NCBI RefSeq assembly: GCF_027923765.1
Contig: NZ_AP026709.1
Span: 1,793,501 to 1,857,500 of the forward strand
DNA length: 64,000 nt
Origin: Pseudodesulfovibrio nedwellii
GTDB lineage: Bacteria; Desulfobacterota; Desulfovibrionia; Desulfovibrionales; Desulfovibrionaceae
Reading direction: 5' to 3'
The position numbers and the translations under genes are program-made. Below are positions 24,333-33,876 of the stretch, one piece after another. Numbering within the stretch: position 1 is the stretch's first letter; each line of letters starts with the position of its first letter. A model generated the notes under the pieces. The model was not told where the DNA came from. It saw nothing but the letters and a program-made list of their open reading frames with translations, and made no database searches.

Positions 24333-24920
24333 TCACATGACACGCTGCCAATATCGCCGGGGATACCAGTAGCTCAAAGCGATCAAACCGGCCACGACCG
24401 GCCAGCCAAGGACAAGCCTTGCCGCCAAATAAATTTCTACGGACATGGAATTCATGATACCCCACGCCACCACGCCCTTAAGCACATACGCGCCGCCCCA
24501 AAAAAAACTCAGACGGAGCCAAAGCGAACGATAATATTTGCTCGTCCTGATCTCCTCGGGAAAAGCATCGATGCCAGCCATTTGTTCAGCCAATATCTGA
24601 ATAAGCGGTTTACGCGCGCCCATGGACGCGAGAAAAACCCCACCCAACACCCAATCCGACACGATGGGAGACATCAAATACCAGTCCGGGTCACGCATGA
24701 CCAGCACTCCGGCCAATTCCGAAAGCGCATAGGCTGCACCAATCCCGGAAAACCCGTCGGCCTCACCTGTCTTGACCCAAAACCAACCCAATACGCCTAA
24801 ACCCCAAAGAGACGCAGCCACGGCTCCAACCAACGCCATATCGAATTTACGCCCGACATAATAAATGGCTATCGGGGCGACTGCGCCGAGCAGTATTCTA
24901 TTGAGCGGTGTGTATGCCAT
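24333..24920 (-). CDS. Integral membrane protein, unknown function
   Basis: 195 residues from the ATG at 24920, which overlaps the upstream M23 gene by 23 bp. About five or six membrane segments (for example ILLGAVAPIAIYYVG, ALVGAVAASLWGLGVLGWF, VAGLIALSYWYP). The pattern resembles the VC0807-type membrane proteins, but the match is by eye and weak. Tight packing inside the xseA-dxs operon suggests co-expression only. No catalytic motif is seen. Confidence 0.7.
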   Translation of the reverse strand: MAYTPLNRILLGAVAPIAIYYVGRKFDMALVGAVAASLWGLGVLGWFWVKTGEADGFSGIGAAYALSELAGVLVMRDPDWYLMSPIVSDWVLGGVFLASMGARKPLIQILAEQMAGIDAFPEEIRTSKYYRSLWLRLSFFWGGAYVLKGVVAWGIMNSMSVEIYLAARLVLGWPVVAGLIALSYWYPRRYWQRVM

Positions 24921-25833
24921 CAATCCATCCCATCTGCGGCATTGTATCAACATTTATAGAAAACAATGGTTCAGGATCAACAACCTGCCCTTGAACAAAA
25001 GTTCCCAAATGGAGATGTGCCCCATTCACTCTGCCGGTGGCACCGGACAGGCCTATTTTCTGACCGGATGTCAACATGTCACCTTCATTGACCAACACTT
25101 TGGACATATGAGCGTACATGGAAACAAAACCATTTCCATGGTCTACATAAATACAATTACCAGCATAGTAAAAGTTCCCTTTCAAGACAACTCTTCCAGC
25201 AGCCATGGCATACAGTGGAGTGCCTTCCCAAGCACGAAAATCCAACCCTGTGTGACGACTCGCCGTGTCACCGTTGAAAATTCTGTATAGCCCGAAACGG
25301 CTGAGCATCTTGCCCTTGGCTGGTCTGGAAAATGGCAACTTCCAATACCGCTCGGGGGAAACCGTATTGAGCACGGCCTTAATACGTTCTCGTTCCTTCG
25401 CAATCCGTACCAACGCTTCCTTGGGTGGTTTGACCATCTTCGGCGGAACAGACAAAGTCTCCTTGCCCCACGCTGACTCGACCACGGTGATGTCTTTGGC
25501 AAACGTATATGTGTGGCCCCAAAAAGATGCCGTTACATTGATAGGATACACGCCAAGCTCTCCACGCAGACGAATTCCAAGATACACCAGCGCGTGATAT
25601 TTCCCACCGCCTTGAGTGATGGTCGGTCGAACGTCACGCCCAGCCCAATGAACCACTACGTCATCAAGTGGATACCAGGAGGTCACGTTGACCAACAAAG
25701 GTTTACCTACACCTATCGTGTCCGGGGAATCGATCTCGACCATTCCGGCAGCACCTGCAAGGACAGGCAACAACAAGCACACAACAACAATCGGCAGGCA
25801 AAGCCCGCGCAACAAGACGGATATATTTTTCAT
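24898..25833 (-). CDS. Exported M23-family (LytM) metallopeptidase, copy 2
   Basis: 311 residues. Signal peptide 1-28 (VVVCLLLPVLAGAAG); an Ig-like N-terminal region about 35-115; a linker helix; then a LytM domain about 185-300. Zinc ligands are in the HTGLDF (HxxxD) and GAHLHLG (HxH) motifs, with the glycine-loop GNGFVSMYAHMS. It should cut peptidoglycan cross-bridges in the periplasm. It is a tandem paralogue of the gene just upstream (12 bp apart), with the same domain order. The last residues overlap the membrane protein gene. Confidence 0.9.
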   Translation of the reverse strand: MKNISVLLRGLCLPIVVVCLLLPVLAGAAGMVEIDSPDTIGVGKPLLVNVTSWYPLDDVVVHWAGRDVRPTITQGGGKYHALVYLGIRLRGELGVYPINVTASFWGHTYTFAKDITVVESAWGKETLSVPPKMVKPPKEALVRIAKERERIKAVLNTVSPERYWKLPFSRPAKGKMLSRFGLYRIFNGDTASRHTGLDFRAWEGTPLYAMAAGRVVLKGNFYYAGNCIYVDHGNGFVSMYAHMSKVLVNEGDMLTSGQKIGLSGATGRVNGAHLHLGTFVQGQVVDPEPLFSINVDTMPQMGWIDGIHTAQ

Positions 25834-25845
25834 GGAGTCTGGGAC

Positions 25846-26829
25846 CTAATTCAACAATTTATCAGCGCTGTTATCAAAAAGCGGTTGGGGATCAACCAAT
25901 TCACCAAGAACCGACAAAGAAAAATGCAGATGTGGGCCTGTGGCGCGCCCGGACATACCAGACAATCCGATTGCCTGACCTCGCTGAACCTTGTCGCCCT
26001 CTTTAACAATGGGCTTGGACAAATGGAAATACATGCTTACAACGCCGTTGCCGTGGTCGATATACACAGAATTGCCTGCGTAATAATGGTCTCCCACCAA
26101 TACAATCACACCGTCAGCCACGGACTTCACAGGGTTACCCATAGGCGAACGCATGTCCTGACCCCGATGCGGATTTTTCGATTTGCCATTAAGGATACGA
26201 CGCAAGCCATAGGTGCTGGAAATCTCTCCATCCACCGGACGCAGCAAAGGCAAACGCCAGAGCCGTTTCGGAGTAAGTGTATTTTTGGCTGCTGTTGTCT
26301 GTTTGCGCTCCTCGGAAATACGATCATAGACATCCTGAGGTGGCGTGACCATGGCCGGCGGCAGGGTCAATTCCTGCTTGGGGTATTCCTTGCTCGTGAC
26401 CTGAACAGTACGGCGCAGAGTGTTCTCCTTGCCGTCCACCGATGCGATAACAGACAAGTCCTGCTTGCCTGCTTTTGTGTCCAACACATCGGAGCCAAGC
26501 ATAACCAACGCCACATGTCGGTTGTTCCAGACAGAAATGGACGGCTCGACCTCCTTGCCCAACCAATACACGGACACGGAGTCCAACGGTTGATCAGAAG
26601 TCAGACGCACCAAAAAAGGTTGCCCAACGCCCACACGGGCAGGGGCGGCCAGCACCAAAGCAGACCCGTTATTCACCGGTGCCACTTGCTCGGCAGCGCC
26701 AGCATCTTTCGGCAGGACAAACACACCGTCGCCTTCTTCAAGCCCAAAATCCTGAGCTGTCACGGAAACAGGGGAAAAAGGAAGTGTCATGGCAATAACC
26801 AGGAACAGGAGAAGGAAAATCCGTTTCAT
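25846..26829 (-). CDS. Exported M23-family (LytM) metallopeptidase, copy 1
   Basis: 327 residues. Signal peptide (LLLFLVIAMTLPFSPVSVTA), an Ig-like N-terminal region (about 45-135), then a LytM domain (about 205-320) with HRGQDM (HxxxD) and GPHLHF (HxH) zinc-ligand motifs. The domain order is as in copy 2: the strand patterns (VRLTSDQPLDSVSVYWLGKEV versus VNVTSWYPLDDVVVHWAGRDV) show that the two arose by tandem duplication. It is placed between xseA and xseB. Confidence 0.9.
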   Translation of the reverse strand: MKRIFLLLFLVIAMTLPFSPVSVTAQDFGLEEGDGVFVLPKDAGAAEQVAPVNNGSALVLAAPARVGVGQPFLVRLTSDQPLDSVSVYWLGKEVEPSISVWNNRHVALVMLGSDVLDTKAGKQDLSVIASVDGKENTLRRTVQVTSKEYPKQELTLPPAMVTPPQDVYDRISEERKQTTAAKNTLTPKRLWRLPLLRPVDGEISSTYGLRRILNGKSKNPHRGQDMRSPMGNPVKSVADGVIVLVGDHYYAGNSVYIDHGNGVVSMYFHLSKPIVKEGDKVQRGQAIGLSGMSGRATGPHLHFSLSVLGELVDPQPLFDNSADKLLN

Positions 26830-26840
26830 AAATATACCTA

Positions 26841-28259
26841 TTAGTCTGATGAAGTCTCGTCGGTTACAACGGCGGCCACTGAGCCGCCTTTCACTCTGAT
26901 ATCAAGCCCGTCGCCCTTCGTCACCCCTTTCGGGTCACGTAAAAACTCTCCAGTCCGATTAATGCGCACCAATGCGTATCCCCGCTCAAGCGGTCCTTCG
27001 GGATCAAAGCCATGCAAAGCAGTCTGTAACAGCTCAAAGTCCTGTGCCTTGCCTTCACTGAACCGTTGCGCCCCTTGAGTCAAACGATGCGCCAATCCTG
27101 CCACTTCAGAGGCCAGCCCATCAACCTGCACCGTGCCAAAGGCCCGGTTTAACCGGTCTGTTGTCCGCACAGCGTCATCAACATGATCATAAAAAGTATC
27201 CAATCCCGCGCCCTGAAGCCGAGCTGATAACGACGTAAACTGATCTTCCATGCGCTCCAGCCGCCGTTCGGGCGACAGCCACACAAGAGCCTTGCGCAAA
27301 TGTTCAAAATCCTTGCCCTTCCCAAGCAGCCAATTCGCATACGCTCGACCCAGCCCCATATCGAGCACGTCCAATTTCTGCACCAATGTTTCACGTTGGG
27401 GCCACAATTCCTGCACCGCATGGCTCGGGGTGGCCACCCGTTTATCCGCTACAAAATCGGCTATGGACACATCTGGTTCATGCCCCACACCGGACACCAC
27501 CGGCAGCCTGGCGCGATAGATGGCATCCGCCACCGGCTCGGTATTAAAAGCCCACAAATCTTCCAACGATCCACCGCCGCGAATAAGCACAACGACCTCG
27601 GCCCAATCATCCGCATCCGCTGCATCCAGTGCCGCCGCGATTTGTTCCGGGGCCTGATCGCCCTGCACCAGTGAAGGATAAATTCGTATTTCCGCACCCG
27701 TTCCACGCGTATCGGCAATGCGTAGGAAATCCCGAATAGCCGCGCCTGATGGCGACGTAATAACCGCCACCCGCCGGGGATTCTTCGGCACTGCGATTTT
27801 GCGATCCTCATCAAAGTATCCCTTATCGGCAAGTTTCCGTTTCAACGCCTCAAAGGCCACGGCCAGATCACCCACACCCTGATCCTGCACCAATTCAGCC
27901 ACCAATTGATACTGACCACGCGGTTCATATACATTGAGTCGACCTGCACACAGCACTTCCATGCCGTCCTCCAGTCCACTCCCGGTCAAAGCTGTCGCGC
28001 CCTGCTCTTCTTCGATCTCACCCGTGAGCGGATTGACCCGTTCCTCACCACGATTCACCGGCTCGGCAGACCGTTGCGAGGATTTGAACCAGACCACAGA
28101 CAAGGCCGCGTCGCCATCGGTCAACGTAAAATACACATGCCCACTGGCCGGACGCGCCAAGTTCGTCACCTGACCACGCACCCAGACAAACGGAAATTCC
28201 GCCTCAAGAAGCGCCTTGACGGATTTTGTAAGTTCACTGACTGAAAGAATATTGGACAA
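26841..28259 (-). CDS. xseA: Exodeoxyribonuclease VII large subunit
   Basis: 472 residues. The OB-fold N-terminus (VRGQVTNLARPASGHVYFTLTD, about 24-45) is followed by the catalytic domain (VAVITSPSGAAIRDFL; RGGGSLEDLWAFN; PVVSGVGHEPDVSIADFVADKRVATPSHA). It degrades single-stranded DNA with XseB. It is the first gene of a seven-gene operon down to dxs. A short insert after the OB fold (EEEQGATALTGSGLEDG) is longer than in E. coli. Confidence 0.95.
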   Translation of the reverse strand: MSNILSVSELTKSVKALLEAEFPFVWVRGQVTNLARPASGHVYFTLTDGDAALSVVWFKSSQRSAEPVNRGEERVNPLTGEIEEEQGATALTGSGLEDGMEVLCAGRLNVYEPRGQYQLVAELVQDQGVGDLAVAFEALKRKLADKGYFDEDRKIAVPKNPRRVAVITSPSGAAIRDFLRIADTRGTGAEIRIYPSLVQGDQAPEQIAAALDAADADDWAEVVVLIRGGGSLEDLWAFNTEPVADAIYRARLPVVSGVGHEPDVSIADFVADKRVATPSHAVQELWPQRETLVQKLDVLDMGLGRAYANWLLGKGKDFEHLRKALVWLSPERRLERMEDQFTSLSARLQGAGLDTFYDHVDDAVRTTDRLNRAFGTVQVDGLASEVAGLAHRLTQGAQRFSEGKAQDFELLQTALHGFDPEGPLERGYALVRINRTGEFLRDPKGVTKGDGLDIRVKGGSVAAVVTDETSSD

Positions 28260-28370
28260 TGGATGCCTCCGGCGGCCCCTTCGGGGGGACCAGAGAACCC
28301 TTTGAAAAAAGGTTCTCTGGACTCTCCTAAACTTTTTATGTGCGCTTCGCGCAGGGTGTTACGATGCGTT
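28260..28370 (-). repeat. Hairpin repeat family, copy 1
   Basis: Module order: GATGCCTCCGGCGGCC, then a hairpin with arms CCAGAGAACC / GGTTCTCTGG around a TTTGAAAAAA loop, then CTAAACTTTTTATGTGCGC and TTCGCGC. The same order is seen at 29098-29200 and, inverted, at 29230-29347, with different but still self-complementary arms. Confidence 0.8.
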
Positions 28371-28390
28371 GTGTGCATCAGCTATTTTTT

Positions 28391-29002
28391 TTATTCAGCA
28401 GCAATAACCGCGCCTGCGCCTATCATGATGAAGCCAGCGGTGCGGTTGGCTATTTTCCAAACACGGGTTGAGCGTATTGCGGTACGACCTCGACCGGCCA
28501 GCCATGCGTAGGTGGCAAGGACCGTAAATACTGTGGGGATAATAATAGAAACGACCATGATGATATCCACGGTGGTCAATTCAGACATGTGGACAAATCC
28601 GGGCAGAAAGCCGCAATAAAAAGCGATAACCTTAGGGTTACCAAGAGAAACGCACAGGCCTGCCAAGAAGCTGCGTCTACCGCGAACCGAGACACAGGCC
28701 GAGTCCTGTTCTGTTGGCGGTTTGGCCATCCATGCCCTAACGCCCATATAAACAAGATAGGCCGCGCCTATCCATTTAAGGACTGCAAACCATGGCCCTA
28801 TCTGTGACGAAATCCATCCAAGGCCGAACAAAGCCGTCAACAAATACGTCAGATCACCGCACGCCAAACCAGCGGCGTATCCGACTCCGGTCTTGAAACC
28901 ACGAGACAAGGATTGGGCCACAAGAGCAGAAACTCCCGGTCCCGGGATACTCGCAAAAACAAAGGTGGCGAATGCCAAGGCAATTCCACTTTCAATCGTC
29001 AT
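28391..29002 (-). CDS. LysE/RhtB-family exporter
   Basis: 203 residues from the ATG at 29002 (GGAGAGAG upstream); the longer frame to 29347 only reads through repeats. Six membrane segments, with the family's SIPGPGVSALVAQSL motif at about residues 16-30 and SLGNPKVIAFYCGFLPGF (about 118-135). Exports amino acids or related small molecules; the substrate is unknown. The gene is bracketed by three hairpin repeats (28260-28370, 29098-29347), which suggests that it may have been moved as a cassette. Confidence 0.9.
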   Translation of the reverse strand: MTIESGIALAFATFVFASIPGPGVSALVAQSLSRGFKTGVGYAAGLACGDLTYLLTALFGLGWISSQIGPWFAVLKWIGAAYLVYMGVRAWMAKPPTEQDSACVSVRGRRSFLAGLCVSLGNPKVIAFYCGFLPGFVHMSELTTVDIIMVVSIIIPTVFTVLATYAWLAGRGRTAIRSTRVWKIANRTAGFIMIGAGAVIAAE

Positions 29003-29097
29003 TTTCTCTCTCCATTTCCATATATCCGGCCATACAGTGCATATCACCCCACGGACCAGACAGCCAATAAAAAAGGAACACGTCACCCGAAGGGAAC

Positions 29098-29200
29098 AAG
29101 ATGCCTTCGGGTGACCAGAGGGGGAACCTCTTGAAAGAGGTTCCCCCTCTGGACTCCCCCTCCAGAACTTTTTATCGCGCCTTCGGCGAGGCTCTCCAAA
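29098..29200 (+). repeat. Hairpin repeat family, copy 2
   Basis: GATGCCTTCGGGTG, then arms CCAGAGGGGGAACCTCTT / AAGAGGTTCCCCCTCTGG, then AGAACTTTTTATCGCGC CTTCGGCG. Same layout as copy 1, with longer, changed arms that still pair fully. Confidence 0.8.
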
Positions 29201-29229
29201 ACCAATAAATTTTTTCCCCTCCCTTGCGC

Positions 29230-29347
29230 GAAGCGCACACAAAAAGTTTAGGAAGGGAGATAGGGATGGGGGTCTGGGGGAAGGGGAAGAGGGACAACCC
29301 TTTCCAAAGGGTTTCCTTCTTCCCCTTCCCCCAGCCGCCGGAGGCAC
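29230..29347 (-). repeat. Hairpin repeat family, copy 3 (inverted)
   Basis: On the minus strand: GGTGCCTCCGGCGGC, arms GGGGGAAGGGGAAGAAGG...CCTCTTCCCCTTCCCCC, then CCTAAACTTTTTGTGTGCGC TTCGCGC. With copy 2 it fills the 409-bp space between the exporter and proS. No gene is seen there. Confidence 0.78.
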
Positions 29348-29350
29348 CCC

Positions 29351-29388
29351 AAAAAGAAAGCCCAGCGCAGAAATTCCGCGCCGGGCTT
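29351..29388 (-). terminator. Terminator after proS
   Basis: AAGCCC-A-GCGC (29358-29368) pairs with GCGC-C-GGGCTT (29378-29388). On the minus strand a T-rich run follows (CTTTCTTTTT). Confidence 0.7.
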
Positions 29389-29411
29389 GTAGCCATATAT
29401 ACGATCAGAAC

Positions 29412-31154
29412 CTATTTCACTTCAAGGCCCCAATTATTCCAAATTTCCTTACGCCATGCGGTAAAAGCTTCGACAAAACCGTCGAGCGGCAATTCGATCT
29501 TCTCGCCGGTTTTGCGATCCTTGGCTTCCACGATACCGTTCTTGAGGCCTTTGCCACCGAGAACAAGTTGCATGGGATAACCAATGAGATCGGCCTCGGC
29601 AAACTTGACACCCGGACGTTCTTTGCGGTCGTCGTAGGCAGCGTCCACGCCAAGTCCCTTAATCGAGGAATACAGTTCCTCGGCCTTATCAGTCACAGCT
29701 TGGTCCTTGCCGCCGAGAGCAATCAAGCAGACCTCAAACGGTGCAATGGACGGCGGAAAACAACAGCCGTTTTCGTCATTGTTCTGCTCAATGGCGGAGG
29801 CCATAATACGAGATACGCCGATGCCATAACACCCCATAATCAAGGGCTTGGGCTTACCATTCTCGTCGAGGAAAGTGGCTTCCATCTTCTCGGAGTATTT
29901 CACACCGAGTTTAAAGACATGGCCCACTTCGATACCCTTGGTGAACTCGATCTTGCCACCGCACTCGGGGCATGGATCAGTCGGCTCAATCACACGCAAA
30001 TCAGCGAACTTCTCGATAGTACAGTCACGACCAAGAGACAGATGCTTCACGTGCGTATCACCCTTGTTGGCTCCGGCCACCCAATCTGTGGCCGCACACA
30101 ATTCATGGTCAGCGTAAATAGGCACGTCCTTATCCAAACCGGAAGGACCGGCAAAACCGACAGGTGCGTTGGTCAGTTTCTTAACCAATTCCTCATCTGC
30201 CAACTCAATCTCGTTACCGCCAACAAGGTTGCGCAACTTGATATCGTTAAGTTCACGATCACCACGCACCAATGCGGCGACAGGCTCGTCGTCCACAACG
30301 AACAGCAGCGTCTTGACCAACTTGCTCGGGTCCACACCGAGATATTTGCAAACTTCTTCCACGGTATGCTGACCGGGAGTATCCACTTCTTCGATGGCCG
30401 GACAATCGGCGTTGGTCATGTCCTCGCCAGCAGGCGCGGCAACCTTGGCTTTTTCCAGATTTGCACCGAATTCACACGACAAACAAGATGCAATGGTGTC
30501 CTCACCGGTATCGGCAAGAACCATAAATTCATGTGAGAAGTCACCGCCAATAGCCCCGGAATCGGCCTGAACCGGTTTGAACCGCAGACCGATGCGAGAA
30601 AAGGCTTTTTTGTAAGCTTCGAACATCTCAAAATAGGATTTCTCTGCGCCTTCCTCATCTTTATCGAAGGAATAAGCGTCCTTCATGATGAACTCACGAC
30701 CTCGCATGAGACCAAAACGAGGACGAATTTCATCGCGGAACTTGGTTTGAATCTGATACAGATTGACCGGCAACTGCTTGTAGGAATTAATTTCACCGCG
30801 CACCAAATCGGTAATGACTTCTTCGTGCGTGGGTCCAAGACAGTAGTCACGGCCGTTGCGGTCATTCAAACGCAACAGCTCCTTGCCGTAGTAATCCCAA
30901 CGACCGGTCTCGACCCACAGGTCGGCAGGCTGAACCATGGGCATGAGCACTTCCATTGCTCCGGCGCGGTCCATTTCCTCGCGCACGATAGTGGCGACCT
31001 TGTTGATGGAGCGCAGGCCAAGCGGAAGGTAGTTATAAATACCGCTGGTGAGTTTGCGGATCATGCCCGCACGCATCAAAAGCTTGTGGGAGACAACCTC
31101 AGCGTCTGCCGGGTCCTCCTTGAGAGTCGGGATGTAGTAACGGGAAAGACGCAT
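29412..31154 (-). CDS. proS: Prolyl-tRNA synthetase (bacterial type with editing domain)
   Basis: 580 residues. Class II motifs: motif 2 region [25 protein letters not shown] (about 137-161) and motif 3 [18 protein letters not shown] (about 443-460). The YbaK-like INS editing domain lies between (about 230-390). The anticodon-binding domain is C-terminal. This is the long bacterial ProRS architecture. It follows ispG by 4 bp on the same strand, so the two are co-transcribed. Confidence 0.97.
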   Translation of the reverse strand: MRLSRYYIPTLKEDPADAEVVSHKLLMRAGMIRKLTSGIYNYLPLGLRSINKVATIVREEMDRAGAMEVLMPMVQPADLWVETGRWDYYGKELLRLNDRNGRDYCLGPTHEEVITDLVRGEINSYKQLPVNLYQIQTKFRDEIRPRFGLMRGREFIMKDAYSFDKDEEGAEKSYFEMFEAYKKAFSRIGLRFKPVQADSGAIGGDFSHEFMVLADTGEDTIASCLSCEFGANLEKAKVAAPAGEDMTNADCPAIEEVDTPGQHTVEEVCKYLGVDPSKLVKTLLFVVDDEPVAALVRGDRELNDIKLRNLVGGNEIELADEELVKKLTNAPVGFAGPSGLDKDVPIYADHELCAATDWVAGANKGDTHVKHLSLGRDCTIEKFADLRVIEPTDPCPECGGKIEFTKGIEVGHVFKLGVKYSEKMEATFLDENGKPKPLIMGCYGIGVSRIMASAIEQNNDENGCCFPPSIAPFEVCLIALGGKDQAVTDKAEELYSSIKGLGVDAAYDDRKERPGVKFAEADLIGYPMQLVLGGKGLKNGIVEAKDRKTGEKIELPLDGFVEAFTAWRKEIWNNWGLEVK

Positions 31155-31158
31155 ATTT

Positions 31159-32229
31159 CTATTTTCTCCTTTCTTCCAGGAACATATTAATTTCTTTCAT
31201 GAATTCCGGTAGTAAATTTTCATTGCCCTTGACCTTGCGCACCACTTCTCCCTTACGGAAAATGATGCCCAAATCACGGCCTCCGGCTATGCCAATGTCA
31301 GCTTCCCGGGCCTCGCCGGGACCATTGACCACGCACCCCATGACCGCCACGGTAAAGACTTCCTCCACTCCACGCAGGGCCTCTTCCACCTTTTCGGCCA
31401 ACTCGATCAGTTTAATCTCGGTACGCCCACAGGTCGGACAGGATATAATCTCCGGGCCGCGTTCACGCAAGCCCAAGCTACGCAGGATTTCGTAGGCCAC
31501 GCCAATCTCGGCGACAGGGTCATGGGTGAGCGACACACGCATGGTGTCGCCGATCCCCTCGGATAACAAAAGTCCCAGTCCGACAGCGGACTTGACCGCC
31601 CCTCGGACCAATGTTCCGGCCTCAGTGATACCGATATGTAACGGATAGTCCACCTTCTCGCTCATAAGTCGGTAAGCGGCAACGGTATTCAAAACCGATG
31701 AGGTCTTGAGTGAAATTTTGGTATCGTAAAAGCCACGCTTTTCCAGCATGGCAACATGACGCAGGCCAGATTCAACCATGGCTTCGGGGGTAGGGCCACC
31801 AAACTGCCGAAGCAAATCTTTTTCCAGCGACCCGCCATTGACACCGATACGAATGGGAACGTTGTTGGCCATAGCCGCACGAACCACGATGTCCACTTTT
31901 TGCTCGTCACCGATATTGCCTGGGTTGATACGCAACCCTTCAAACCCGGCTTCCACGGCATCCAGAGCCAATCGATAATCGAAATGTATGTCCGCTATAA
32001 GGGGTACCGGAGATTGCTCGCGGATATCCTTGAGTACAGCGGCGGCCTTGTCATCGGGTACGGCCAGACGCACAATCTCGCACCCTGCCTCGGCCAGTTG
32101 ATTGATCTGTGTCACCGTGGCGATAACATCGCGGGTATCGGTGTTGCACATGGATTGGACGCGGACAGGGTTATCCCCGCCAATGCCCACCGCACCTATA
32201 TTCAGGACTCGTGTCTGCTTTCGTTGCAT
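31159..32229 (-). CDS. ispG: 4-hydroxy-3-methylbut-2-enyl-diphosphate synthase (flavodoxin/ferredoxin)
   Basis: 356 residues from the ATG at 32229 ([12 protein letters not shown]); upstream codons lack family similarity. [4Fe-4S] MEP-pathway enzyme. The TIM-barrel N-terminal part has [13 protein letters not shown]. The C-terminal cluster Cys are in SCPTCGRTE and [21 protein letters not shown]. It acts in the same pathway as dxs and ispA of this window. Typical bacterial length without the extra plant domain. Confidence 0.96.
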   Translation of the reverse strand: MQRKQTRVLNIGAVGIGGDNPVRVQSMCNTDTRDVIATVTQINQLAEAGCEIVRLAVPDDKAAAVLKDIREQSPVPLIADIHFDYRLALDAVEAGFEGLRINPGNIGDEQKVDIVVRAAMANNVPIRIGVNGGSLEKDLLRQFGGPTPEAMVESGLRHVAMLEKRGFYDTKISLKTSSVLNTVAAYRLMSEKVDYPLHIGITEAGTLVRGAVKSAVGLGLLLSEGIGDTMRVSLTHDPVAEIGVAYEILRSLGLRERGPEIISCPTCGRTEIKLIELAEKVEEALRGVEEVFTVAVMGCVVNGPGEAREADIGIAGGRDLGIIFRKGEVVRKVKGNENLLPEFMKEINMFLEERRK

Positions 32230-32358
32230 AAGGATTGGCACGTTACGCAATTTCCCCCGGCAAGCCAAGTGCGGTACGGTGTGAATTAAAATCAAAAACT
32301 GTAGCTATATTTTAAAAAGTCGCATCCACCGGCAACATTACTTCAACGCATCCTTTTC

Positions 32359-33225
32359 TTACGTCGCAAGATATGTCAGACACGCCCCGACTATAATAAG
32401 CAAAACACCGAGAACCCGTGGTAAGGATAAGGATTCACGCAATACCAGCCAGCCCAGCCCGACTCCGACCACAAGGCTAAGTTGCCGCAATGCCCCGACA
32501 TAGGTGACCTTACCCATGTTCAAAGCCATCAGCATGAGAACAAATGAAAGTGTATTCAGTACAGAAACAGTAAGGATGCTCCATTTATTCCGGCTCCATT
32601 CCTCCTTAACAACAAGACGATCAAGCCGTCGCAAGGAAGGCAAAAAATACGCACACGAAGCCAGCGTGTAGCAATACATGTAAATGAATGGGTGCATATG
32701 CCGAACAGCCTCTTTGCCCCACAAGGTATACAATGCCACGGTAAAAGCCGCAAAAAGGGCAAACAACAAACCTGAATTGCTGCCCTGACGATTCCATGAG
32801 ATGGAAGAAAATCGTAAATCCTTCAATTGAACGACAAGGACACCAACTGTGACAAAAAAGACTGAACACCAGCCTATGGCGTCAATGCTTTCCTGAAAAA
32901 TAAGGTATGCCAGAAACGGAAGAAACAGAGTGCTGGAACGCGACACGGGATATGCAATGGAAAGATCAAGTCGTTTGTAACTGTTGGCGAGACAGAAATA
33001 GTTCACCACAGAAAGCAACGTTCCCACCCCCGCATACCAAAGAGATGCCGGATCAAGCCCCCAGACACTTACCGCTATGGCAAATGGTATTGCATATATG
33101 ACTGGTTCAGCCATTTTGCTCAAGCCGAGAAAGGCATCTTTATTCTGTGCGCGTTTCAGAAGAAAATTCCAATATCCATGTGCGATGGAGGAAAGGATAA
33201 CGAGGAGAAATGGGAGTTCCTGCAT
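32359..33225 (-). CDS. EamA/DMT-family transporter
   Basis: 288 residues with ten predicted membrane helices in two EamA repeats (about 1-135 and 150-285). Second-repeat features include VTYVGALRQLSLVVGVGLGWLVL. Such proteins export amino acids or other metabolites; the substrate is unknown. It lies alone between ispG and the ech operon, read in the same direction as both. No clear promoter is seen. Confidence 0.85.
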   Translation of the reverse strand: MQELPFLLVILSSIAHGYWNFLLKRAQNKDAFLGLSKMAEPVIYAIPFAIAVSVWGLDPASLWYAGVGTLLSVVNYFCLANSYKRLDLSIAYPVSRSSTLFLPFLAYLIFQESIDAIGWCSVFFVTVGVLVVQLKDLRFSSISWNRQGSNSGLLFALFAAFTVALYTLWGKEAVRHMHPFIYMYCYTLASCAYFLPSLRRLDRLVVKEEWSRNKWSILTVSVLNTLSFVLMLMALNMGKVTYVGALRQLSLVVGVGLGWLVLRESLSLPRVLGVLLIIVGACLTYLAT

Positions 33226-33362
33226 GATTCTTGAGCGATAAGTCCTGTTTCAATTAAATGGACGACTAATTTCATCCACTTCTTCAAAGAAGATAAAGAG
33301 ACTCCACCCATTAAGCAATACCATAACCCATTGTACCCCTTTTTGAAGACCTCAGCCTTCAC

Positions 33363-33398
33363 AAAAAAAGCCCCGGCTCAAGAACCGGGGCTTTTTTT
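33363..33398. terminator. Terminator after echF (bidirectional)
   Basis: AGCCCCGG-CTCAAGAA-CCGGGGCT with A and T runs on both sides. Confidence 0.9.
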
Positions 33399-33416
33399 AA
33401 TTGTCGCTGACGAAGA

Positions 33417-33866
33417 CTATTTCTTGTCGGCCTTGTTGGCGTCAGGCTTCGTCTCAGCCTTTTCGGCCTTGGGAGCAGCTTCCTTCTCAGGAGCAGTTTC
33501 CGCAGCAGGAGCGGCTTTCTTTTTTTTCGGTTTGGGCGGTGTGCCCTGTTCGACCCAGGTGGTCTTCTCGGTCATGGGCTTGCGGTGCGTGTCCTTCATG
33601 GTCAGGCATTTGGTAGGGCATGCATCGACGCAATAACCGCAAGTAATGCATTCATGAGGATCGCAGGACCAAGTACCCGTAGTTTTATCAACCGTAATGC
33701 ACTGACAGGGGCATTTGCGTGAGCACATGCCGCAGAAAATGCACTTATCGATGTCAATAACAAGCTCACCGCGATATTTAGGAAACGGATCGCGCACCAC
33801 GAACGGATAGTTACGGGTGGCGGGTTTCTTCAACAGGTTCTTGACGACTGTAGGTGTAAACAGCAT
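33417..33866 (-). CDS. echF: Ech hydrogenase subunit F (polyferredoxin, NuoI-like)
   Basis: 149 residues from the ATG at 33866 (AGGAGAG upstream). It carries two [4Fe-4S] motifs, CIFCGMCSRKCP and CITCGYCVDACP (about 42-53 and 74-85), that pass electrons between ferredoxin and the catalytic subunits. After about residue 105 comes a Lys/Ala/Glu/Pro-rich tail (KPKKKKAAPAAE...), absent from the short Methanosarcina type; it is probably disordered. Last gene of the operon, before a strong terminator. Confidence 0.92.
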   Translation of the reverse strand: MLFTPTVVKNLLKKPATRNYPFVVRDPFPKYRGELVIDIDKCIFCGMCSRKCPCQCITVDKTTGTWSCDPHECITCGYCVDACPTKCLTMKDTHRKPMTEKTTWVEQGTPPKPKKKKAAPAAETAPEKEAAPKAEKAETKPDANKADKK

Positions 33867-33876
33867 GTCAACTCTC

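Noticed and set aside
25513-26844. A 443-codon plus-strand open frame
   Set aside because: Antisense to the two M23 peptidase genes; no signal peptide or domain of its own, and rich in His and Gln as antisense shadows often are.
29098-29347. Possible CRISPR-like array
   Set aside because: There are only three copies with changing arms and no regular spacers or cas genes; they are hairpin repeats.
28391-29347. 318-residue version of the LysE-type exporter
   Set aside because: The first 115 residues read through hairpin repeats; the ATG at 29002 has a ribosome-binding site and begins at the first family helix.
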